NCBI RefSeq assembly: GCF_002407185.1
Contig: NZ_CP023563.1
Coordinates: forward strand, 2,418,001-2,482,000
Length of the DNA stretch: 64,000 nucleotides
DNA from: Brachybacterium vulturis
Lineage (GTDB): Bacteria; Actinomycetota; Actinomycetes; Actinomycetales; Dermabacteraceae
Direction: 5' to 3'
Made by a program: the position numbers and the translations under genes. Each line of letters starts with the position of its first letter. Position 1 is the first letter of the stretch. The notes under the pieces were generated by a model that saw nothing but the letters and a program-made list of their open reading frames with translations, was not told the origin of the DNA and searched no databases. Positions 1 to 6,247 of the stretch are shown here, one piece after another.

Positions 1-93
1 GACAGCGGCTCCGCCCACCGCATGATGGACGAGCTCTACGATGCCGGCGCCCGCGCCATCCTGGTCACCGCGATCCAGGCCTGCCGCATCTGA
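1..93 (+). CDS. hisG: ATP phosphoribosyltransferase, C-terminal end (partial)
   Basis: Frame 1 is open from the first base to a TGA at 91-93 and gives 30 residues ending ELYDAGARAILVTAIQACRI. This matches the conserved C-terminal tail of HisG of the long, ACT-like type, the first enzyme of histidine synthesis. Only the tail lies in the window, so the catalytic domain cannot be checked. The next gene starts 1 nt after the stop, so the two are probably co-transcribed. The assignment rests on a short stretch with a characteristic tail. Confidence 0.72.
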   Translation, partial: DSGSAHRMMDELYDAGARAILVTAIQACRI

Positions 94-94
94 G

Positions 95-565
95 ATGTCG
101 ATGCGCACCCCCGGAGCGGACGCCGTCGGCGGGGAGCAGCGGGCCACGATCGTGCTGCGCCCCCGCGCGGTGCGGGTAGCCGCCTACTTCAGCGCGGTCG
201 TGGTGATGGCGGGCATGATCGGCGGAGCGGTGATGATCACCAGCTTCCAGTGGGGAGGCCGGCTCGGTCTGCTCGCGGTCGGCGTGCTGGTGTTCCTCTT
301 CTGCCACCTCGAGGCCTCGGTGAAGATCACCGCCCGCCCCGACGAGCTCGAGGTGCGCAACCTGATGCGCACGCGCACGCTGGAATGGCCGGAGGTGCTG
401 GGGATCAGCTTCCCGATGGGGGATCCGTGGGCCCATCTCGACCTGGCCGACGGCCACACCCATCCGCTGCAGGCGCTCCAGCGCTATGACGGGAAGCGGG
501 CCATCGCGGCCGCCCATCAGCTGCAGGCGCTGATCCGTGAGCGCGGGGAGGCCCCGCCCTCCTGA
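95..565 (+). CDS. PH-domain (bPH6-like) membrane protein
   Basis: A 156-residue protein starting MSMRTPGADAVGG. I chose the ATG at 95 because it directly follows the hisG stop; an upstream in-frame ATG at 41 would lie inside hisG. Two hydrophobic segments (about residues 30-50 and 54-72) form a membrane hairpin. They are followed by a small beta-rich domain with the pattern VKITARPDELEVRN and RTLEWPEVLGISFP, typical of short bacterial PH-like proteins found downstream of hisG in Micrococcales. The biochemical role is unknown; family known, function not assigned. Confidence 0.7.
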   Translation: MSMRTPGADAVGGEQRATIVLRPRAVRVAAYFSAVVVMAGMIGGAVMITSFQWGGRLGLLAVGVLVFLFCHLEASVKITARPDELEVRNLMRTRTLEWPEVLGISFPMGDPWAHLDLADGHTHPLQALQRYDGKRAIAAAHQLQALIRERGEAPPS

Positions 566-577
566 GCCGTCCCTGCC

Positions 578-1693
578 TCATTCACCGGGGGCGAGCTTCG
601 CGGCGCAGCGCCCGGCCAGCGCCGCATACAGGAAGGGGGAGGGGTCCTCGGCGAGGGTCCTGCCCATCGTGGTCATCCGCACCGGCATCTCCTCGAGCGC
701 ATCACGCAGACCCTTCGCATCCACCTCGGTGAGCTGATGGAGGACGCCGCGCTTCTTCGCCGGCTTGAGGATCGTGGATTTCACCTGTTTACGCACCGAC
801 TCATGAAAACCGTTGTAACGGGAGTCGTGGCGCGGGACCACCGGCAGCTGCACCGGGGTGAGCAGAGCCCGTCCGTAGACGGTCGAGGAGTGATGGGACA
901 GCCCGCGATGCCGCTCCCGCTCATCGGCCTCGGAGACCCGCAGGGTGGCCACGCCCCGGCCACCGAGCACCGCGGCGGCGTGGAGGGCCTCCGCCGCCTG
1001 CACCCCGGAGAAGCCCCAGCCGGTCCCGGTGCCCAGGTTCCCGGGTCCCTGGATGACGATCGCGACATCGGCGCCCACCACGTGCTTGGCCCCCAGCAGG
1101 GCGGAGTGCACGGTGACCGCTTCGAGGTCGCCGCCGAAGGACTGCCCCGCACTGATCACCGCCGAGAGCAGGTCCGCCTCGCGCAGCCGGGCCGCGCTGC
1201 GGGAGTAGGCCGCGGGGAGCGCCGCGGCGTCGGTGTGCACAGAGGCGATGCGCAGGGAGCGGCGCTGGGCGCGGATCCCGGCGATCAGCGCGGGGAGCGA
1301 GGAGTGCAGATCCGCGACGATCACCGGCATGCCCTCGAGGCGCTTGGCGGAGCGGAGGGTCTCGTAGTGCTCGCTGGCGGGGTCGTCGATCGCCTCGACC
1401 ATGGTCTGCATCGGGGTGTAGCGGGCCTTGACCATGTGCCCGTCGATCGCCTCCGCCTCCGGCAGCACCTCCGGGCGCGCCACCACCATGGCGTCGCCGC
1501 CCGTGCCCAGCTCGCGGCGCACGGCATTGGTGTTCAGCAGCACCGTCTCGCCCGGCTCCGGGCACCCGGTCAGCTCCCGGTAGGCGATCGCGGTGAGGAT
1601 CTCCGCGCCGCCCTCGAGCTCGATCTCGAGCCGATCCACCCCGGGCCAGGACCCCAGAGCGGCCTTCACGGTTCCCCGTTCCCATCGCAGCAT
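578..1693 (-). CDS. DUF3866 family protein
   Basis: A 371-residue protein with the N-terminal pattern of the actinobacterial DUF3866 family (VKAALGSWPGVDRLEIEL, LNTNAVRRELGTGG). It has a glycine-rich Rossmann-like centre (VIQGPGNLGTGTGWGFSG) and a conserved RHDSRYNGF segment. It faces away from pafBC across 66 bp. There is no ribosome binding site; TAGGCT lies 6 nt before the ATG, so the message may be leaderless. The family has no established function. The ends convergent with the PH-domain gene are only 12 nt apart. Confidence 0.72.
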   Translation of the reverse strand: MLRWERGTVKAALGSWPGVDRLEIELEGGAEILTAIAYRELTGCPEPGETVLLNTNAVRRELGTGGDAMVVARPEVLPEAEAIDGHMVKARYTPMQTMVEAIDDPASEHYETLRSAKRLEGMPVIVADLHSSLPALIAGIRAQRRSLRIASVHTDAAALPAAYSRSAARLREADLLSAVISAGQSFGGDLEAVTVHSALLGAKHVVGADVAIVIQGPGNLGTGTGWGFSGVQAAEALHAAAVLGGRGVATLRVSEADERERHRGLSHHSSTVYGRALLTPVQLPVVPRHDSRYNGFHESVRKQVKSTILKPAKKRGVLHQLTEVDAKGLRDALEEMPVRMTTMGRTLAEDPSPFLYAALAGRCAAKLAPGE

Positions 1694-1699
1694 GGCCCC

Positions 1700-1705
1700 A
1701 GCCTA
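1700..1705 (-). promoter_or_regulatory. Putative -10 box, leaderless start of the DUF3866 gene
   Basis: On the minus strand TAGGCT ends exactly 6 nt before the ATG at 1693, which would place the transcription start on the A of the start codon. No Shine-Dalgarno sequence is present. The -35 is not clear. Confidence 0.5.
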
Positions 1706-1747
1706 GGCCGCGACGGCATATCGTCCCGCCCCGCGCTCCCGGGGAGA

Positions 1748-1753
1748 TACGCT
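1748..1753 (+). promoter_or_regulatory. Putative -10 box, leaderless start of pafBC
   Basis: TACGCT is followed by 6 nt and the GTG at 1760. It matches the TAnnnT pattern of actinobacterial -10 elements at leaderless spacing, and it decides the start within a much longer open frame. Confidence 0.5.
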
Positions 1754-1759
1754 GACGCC

Positions 1760-3775
1760 GTGGCTTCGAAGAGTGTGGAGAGACTGCTCAACGTCATCAT
1801 GACGATCGGTTCGCGCCGTCGGATCGACCGCGCGAAGCTGTTCCGGGTGATCCCCGACTATGCCCAGGCGGTCTCCGACCAGGCCGCGGAGCGGATGTTC
1901 GAGCGTGACAAGGCCGCGATCATCGAGCTCGGCCTGCCGCTGGTGACCGAGCGCGACCTGCTGGACGAGAACACGGTCCACTACCGCATCGACGCGGCCC
2001 GCTCGGGCGCGGTGCTCGATCTCACCACCGAGGAGTACACGGTGCTGCTCGCGGCGAGCCGCGCCTGGGACACCGCCGCCGCCGGGGGAGCGGCGCGCCG
2101 CGTGCGCGCGAAGCTCCTCAGCCTCGGCCACGATGCGGACCCCGATCTGCTGCGCCGCACACCCCGCGGGGCCGTCGAGTCCCTGCCCGTGCTCACTCCG
2201 CTGCTCCAGGCCGTGGTCTCCGGGCACGGCATCCGGTTCATGTACCGCGGCACCCACGGCGTTCCGGCGGAGCGTCGGATCGAGCCGTGGGTGGTCGGCG
2301 TCCACGACGGCCACTGGTACCTCCACGGCTGGGACCGGGACCGCGAGGCGCCCCGCGTGTTCCGGGCCTCCCGGATCGAATCGTTCCCCACCGAGGCGGG
2401 CGTCGCCGTCAGGCTGCGTCCCGAGCAGATCGAGCTCGCCGAGGTGCTCGAGAGGATGCTCGACAGCGATGACCGGGACTCGGCGCTGCTCCGCGCCGCA
2501 CCCTTCAAGGCGCTGTCCCTGCGGGACCGCGCCGGCGCGACCCTGGAGGCGGAGACCTTCCGCCTGCCGGAGCTGCCGCGGCCGGCGGTGCGCCGCCTGC
2601 TGCTGTCCGACGTCCGCTGGCTCGAACTGCTCGCGCCGATCGGCTGGCGCGAGGAGCTCGCCGCGGTGCTCACGGTGATCGCCGAGGCGCACGAGGGGGC
2701 GGCGGACCTCACGGCCCTCGACCGTGCGGCCGCCCGGCTCCCGGCCCGGATCCGGGTCTCGCCGCAGAGCGGAGACCATCTCTCCCGGCTGATCTCCGTC
2801 GCCTCGTACGTCATGTCCCGCGACGAGGTCCAGCTGGCGGAGCTCTCCGAGGCGCTGGGCATCACCGAGAAGCAGCTGATCACCGATCTGCAGGTGCTCT
2901 TCGTCTGCGGCGACATGGGCACCGGCTGGGAGGACCTCATCGAGGCCGAATGGGAGCACGGCACGGTGCGGGTGCGCAACGCCGAGCCGCTGCGCCGCGC
3001 CCTGAGCCTCAGCGCGGTGGAGAGCACGGCGCTGCTCGCCGGGCTCGCGGCGCTCGAGCCCGCCGCCGGGCAGACCGCGCAGGTGGTGGAGTCCGCCCGC
3101 GCCAAGCTGCTGGCCGTGGTGGAGGGCACGGCGGAGCCGTCGGAGGGGCCGCAGGTCCCCACCCGCAGCGAGATCGCCGCAGCGACCTCGGCCGACGAGC
3201 GGGCCGCCCGCACCGCGGACCGGGCCGAGCAGGTGCTCACGGCGGTGCACGCTGCCCTGCGCGCCGAACCCGGCTCCGAGGACGCCCGGCTGACGATCCG
3301 CTACTCCTCCACGGACCGCGCCGGCACCAGCGTGCGGCGGATCAGGCCGCTGCGCATCGAGACCGTGGGAGCACGCTCCTACCTGCTCGCGCACTGCGAG
3401 CTGGCGCAGGGGGAGCGCCGATTCCGCCTGGACCGCATCGTGGAGCTGCTGCCCGCCGGGACCGAGATGACTCGTCCGGCACCGGGAGAGGGTCCGGTGC
3501 TGGCCGGTCGCGTCGAGGGAGAGGTGTGGCTGCGGCTGGCCCCGGCCGCGCACTGGATCGCCGAATCCTTCGACGCCGTCGAGCTGCGGGATGCCGCGGA
3601 CGGGGCCGAGGGCGGGAGCGGGGCGACCTACGCGCGCCTGGTCGAGCCGGTGCTGGCTCCCCTGGTGGATGCGGTGCTGGAATCCGCCGGCGCCGCCGAG
3701 GTGCTCGCGCCGGACCCGCTGAGAGACACGATCGTGACCGTGGCACGCGGCGGCGCTGTACGTCACACCCGGTAA
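1760..3775 (+). CDS. pafBC: Fused PafB-PafC transcriptional regulator (tandem WYL protein)
   Basis: 671 residues from the GTG at 1760. Two similar halves are visible. Residues 1-75 form a winged-helix region (VERLLNVIMTIGSRRRIDR) followed by a WYL core near 151-215 (RRIEPWVVGVHDGHWYLHGWDR). A second helix-turn-helix near 335-420 (VMSRDEVQLAELSEALGI) is followed by a second WYL-like core near 505-570. In mycobacteria PafB and PafC are separate proteins that activate LexA-independent DNA-damage genes; natural fusions are known in Arthrobacter and Kocuria relatives. No proteasome or Pup genes lie in this window. The frame extends upstream but only as antisense of the DUF3866 gene. This regulator may act alongside the LexA-controlled cassette at 38.4 kb. 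Confidence 0.9.
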   Translation: MASKSVERLLNVIMTIGSRRRIDRAKLFRVIPDYAQAVSDQAAERMFERDKAAIIELGLPLVTERDLLDENTVHYRIDAARSGAVLDLTTEEYTVLLAASRAWDTAAAGGAARRVRAKLLSLGHDADPDLLRRTPRGAVESLPVLTPLLQAVVSGHGIRFMYRGTHGVPAERRIEPWVVGVHDGHWYLHGWDRDREAPRVFRASRIESFPTEAGVAVRLRPEQIELAEVLERMLDSDDRDSALLRAAPFKALSLRDRAGATLEAETFRLPELPRPAVRRLLLSDVRWLELLAPIGWREELAAVLTVIAEAHEGAADLTALDRAAARLPARIRVSPQSGDHLSRLISVASYVMSRDEVQLAELSEALGITEKQLITDLQVLFVCGDMGTGWEDLIEAEWEHGTVRVRNAEPLRRALSLSAVESTALLAGLAALEPAAGQTAQVVESARAKLLAVVEGTAEPSEGPQVPTRSEIAAATSADERAARTADRAEQVLTAVHAALRAEPGSEDARLTIRYSSTDRAGTSVRRIRPLRIETVGARSYLLAHCELAQGERRFRLDRIVELLPAGTEMTRPAPGEGPVLAGRVEGEVWLRLAPAAHWIAESFDAVELRDAADGAEGGSGATYARLVEPVLAPLVDAVLESAGAAEVLAPDPLRDTIVTVARGGAVRHTR

Positions 3776-3792
3776 CTGCCGTTACTCTGGGA

Positions 3793-3815
3793 CGGCCCGC
3801 CGCGCGGTGGGCCGG
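3793..3815 (+). terminator. Hairpin after pafBC, candidate terminator
   Basis: CGGCCCGCC and GGTGGGCCG pair across a 4-nt loop with one mismatch, 18 nt after the pafBC stop and before tatA. There is no T tract, so termination is plausible but weakly supported. Confidence 0.4.
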
Positions 3816-3907
3816 ATCGTCACCGGGGCGGTTCGTTCGGCGCCCCGTCCGCTGTGGGATGATAGGGGTGCCCGCGCTGTGTCATGGCGCTTTTGAAAGG
3901 TACTTCC

Positions 3908-4279
3908 ATGAACTTCTTCCGCAACCCCTGGGCAATCGTCCTGCTGATCGTGCTGGTGATCCTCCTGTTCGGAGCCAACAAGCTCCCGGGTCTCGCCCGC
4001 AACATGGGCAAGTCGATGCGCATCTTCAAGAGCGAGGTCGAGGAGCTCCGCGGTGACGACAAGCCCGCCGAGGCCGATGAGGACGAGGAGCTCGACCGCC
4101 CGTCCCGCTCCTCGCGCTCACGTGACGACCGCCGCGAGGGCGATGCCCGCGATACCCGCGACGATCGCGACGATCGCCGCGCGCGCGATGACCGCGAGTA
4201 CGACCCCCGCGATGACCGCGATCACGACCGCGAGCCGATCCGGTCCCGCGATGACGACGACTCCTACCGTCGCGACTGA
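3908..4279 (+). CDS. tatA: Sec-independent translocase subunit TatA with charged tail
   Basis: 123 residues. A single membrane helix (NPWAIVLLIVLVILLFGANK) is followed by the TatA hinge and amphipathic helix (KLPGLARNMGKSMRIFKSEV). The tail, about residues 50-123, is extremely rich in Asp and Arg, with DDR/RDDR repeats. Together with TatC it exports folded twin-arginine substrates; the GH25 protein at 50890 has such a signal. I chose the ATG at 3908 for its GAAAGG ribosome binding site 7 nt upstream and its fit to the TatA N-terminus. The tail is much more charged than usual. Confidence 0.92.
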   Translation: MNFFRNPWAIVLLIVLVILLFGANKLPGLARNMGKSMRIFKSEVEELRGDDKPAEADEDEELDRPSRSSRSRDDRREGDARDTRDDRDDRRARDDREYDPRDDRDHDREPIRSRDDDDSYRRD

Positions 4280-4379
4280 GACGGCGTCGCGACCGAGCAT
4301 CTGGGCGCGCACCGCGCCCTCGACGACGGACCCGGTCCAGTGATCGATCGGGCCCGGAGCGCTGGGAGGAAGCAGATCC

Positions 4380-5291
4380 GTGGCGAGTGATACGCAGGGA
4401 CGCGGGCCGGCCGAGGCGAAGCCCGTGACGAGGCCGGGCCGGGATCCCGAGGGACGCATGTCCCTCGGCGAGCACCTGGTCGAGCTGCGCAACCGGCTGA
4501 TGATCAGCGCGATCACCGTGCTGCTGCTCTCGATCGGTGGCTGGTTCCTGTTCCCCTGGGTGTTCGAGGCCGTCAAGGCGCCGATCGAGGCCGCCGGAGA
4601 GGACTCCGACCTCCAGGCGCTGATCAACTTCCAGGGCGTCGGCCAGGGTCTGAACGTCAAGCTGCAGATGGCCGCCTACATCGGCCTGATCCTGTCCTCG
4701 CCGATGATCATCGCGCAGATCTGGCTGTTCGTGATGCCGGGTCTGCACAAGAACGAGCGCAAGTACGCGATCGGCTTCTTCGGCACCGCGATCCCGCTGT
4801 TCTTCCTCGGCTGCCTCGCCGGCTACTGGGCCGTGAACCAGCTGGTGCCGGTGCTGATGAGCTTCACCCCCACCGAGGGCTCGACCTCCCAGATCATCCC
4901 CTACGACCAGTACCTGGCACTGCTGATCAAGACGATGCTCGCCTTCGGCGTCGCCTTCGTGATCCCGGTGGTGATGGTGCTGCTGAACTTCATGGGCCTG
5001 GTCAGCGGCAAGGCGATGCTCAAGGCATGGCGCTGGATCATCTTCCTCAGCTTCGCCTTCACCGCGGTCATGGTCCCGACCCCCGAGCCGGTGACCCTGA
5101 TCGCGATGTCCGCCGCGATCGCCAGCCTCTTCTTCGGCGCGATCGTCATCGCACTGCTCCACGACCGCCGCGTGGGTCGCCGTTCCGGCGACGCCGACCT
5201 CGCGGACGATGAAGCGAGCAGCATCGATGACGAGGTGGAGAAGGTCGAGGGGCCGTCGCGTCTGGACGACACTGACGAGGACCGGCGGTGA
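4380..5291 (+). CDS. tatC: Sec-independent translocase subunit TatC
   Basis: 303 residues from GTG. The N-terminal family signature MSLGEHLVELRNRL lies near residue 23, followed by six hydrophobic segments. Conserved features include FQGVGQGLNVKLQMAAYIG and PTPEPVTLIAMSAAI. The C-terminal tail is acidic (DLADDEASSIDDEVEKVEG). TatC is the membrane receptor for twin-arginine signal peptides. It lies 100 nt after tatA, and its stop overlaps the next start (GTGA), so tatC, the lipid kinase and the helicase are probably one operon. No separate TatB gene is visible nearby. Confidence 0.95.
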   Translation: MASDTQGRGPAEAKPVTRPGRDPEGRMSLGEHLVELRNRLMISAITVLLLSIGGWFLFPWVFEAVKAPIEAAGEDSDLQALINFQGVGQGLNVKLQMAAYIGLILSSPMIIAQIWLFVMPGLHKNERKYAIGFFGTAIPLFFLGCLAGYWAVNQLVPVLMSFTPTEGSTSQIIPYDQYLALLIKTMLAFGVAFVIPVVMVLLNFMGLVSGKAMLKAWRWIIFLSFAFTAVMVPTPEPVTLIAMSAAIASLFFGAIVIALLHDRRVGRRSGDADLADDEASSIDDEVEKVEGPSRLDDTDEDRR

Positions 5292-6247
5292 GCAGGCTCC
5301 GGGTGGGCCTGCTCGCGAACCCGACGGCGGCACAGGGGACCGCTCACCGCATCGGCCGGCAGGTGGATCACCTCCTGCGCCTGGCCGGGATCTCCGTGGT
5401 CGACCTCTCGGGCCCGTCGGCCGCCGTGGCCCGGGCGCGCGCGGAGGACATCCGCGACTCGCTGACCGCCCTGGTGGTCGTGGGCGGGGACGGCACCGTC
5501 TCGCTCGGTGCCGAGATCGTCGCCGGCAGCCCGGTGCGCCTCGGCGTGGTCCCGGTCGGCAGCGGCAACGACTTCGCCCGCTCGCTCGGGCTGGCCGTCA
5601 ACGACCCGGAGAGCTCCACGCGGGCACTGCTGCACGCGCTGTCCCGGCCGGTGGTGAGCGTCGATGCGATCGAGATCACCGCCGCCGGGCACTCCGGGCC
5701 GGGACATCGCTCCCTCGCCCTCGGCAACCTGAACCTCGGCTTCGACGCCCTGGTCAACGCGCGTGCGAACCGGGCCCGGTCCGGGCACACCGTCCGGTAC
5801 ACCACCGCCGTGCTGCGCGAGCTGCGCGCGTTCACGCCCCTGCCGTTCTGGATGGAGATCGACGGCGGCGACCGGATCGAGCTGGACGCGACGGTGCTGA
5901 CCCTGTGCAATACGGGAATGTTCGGCCGCGGGATGCGGATGGTGCCGGACGCCCGCATCGACGACGGGGTGCTCGAGCTCGCCACCGTCTCCGGCATCGG
6001 CCGTCGGCAGCTGCTGCGTCTGTTCCCCCGGGTCTTCGCCGGCACCCACACCTCGCTGTCCGCCGTCGACATCCGCCCCGTCGAGCAGCTCACCATCGGC
6101 CTCCGCCACGGGCGGATGCTGCGCGCCTACGCTGACGGGGAGCCGCGCGAGCTGCTGCCGCTGACCGCCCGCGTGCTGCCCGGCGCCGTCCGTCTGCTCG
6201 CGGAGCCGTCAGGGTCGATGACCGCCGATCCCAAGGACTCGCAGTGA
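5288..6247 (+). CDS. Diacylglycerol/lipid kinase family protein (DagK-like)
   Basis: 319 residues. The DAGKc domain shows the nucleotide-binding motif VVVGGDGTVSLG near residues 61-72 and PVGSGNDFARSLG near 92-104. A C-terminal beta-sandwich includes TVLTLCNTGMFGRGMRMVPDA. Family members phosphorylate lipids such as diacylglycerol or are involved in phosphatidylinositol-type lipid synthesis; the substrate cannot be told from sequence. The gene overlaps tatC and the helicase gene by 4 nt at each end (GTGA), indicating translational coupling. Confidence 0.88.
   Translation: MSRLRVGLLANPTAAQGTAHRIGRQVDHLLRLAGISVVDLSGPSAAVARARAEDIRDSLTALVVVGGDGTVSLGAEIVAGSPVRLGVVPVGSGNDFARSLGLAVNDPESSTRALLHALSRPVVSVDAIEITAAGHSGPGHRSLALGNLNLGFDALVNARANRARSGHTVRYTTAVLRELRAFTPLPFWMEIDGGDRIELDATVLTLCNTGMFGRGMRMVPDARIDDGVLELATVSGIGRRQLLRLFPRVFAGTHTSLSAVDIRPVEQLTIGLRHGRMLRAYADGEPRELLPLTARVLPGAVRLLAEPSGSMTADPKDSQ

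Noticed and set aside
737-1759. Upstream extension of the pafBC frame
   Set aside because: It runs antisense through the DUF3866 gene; the PafB-like N-terminus begins at the GTG at 1760.
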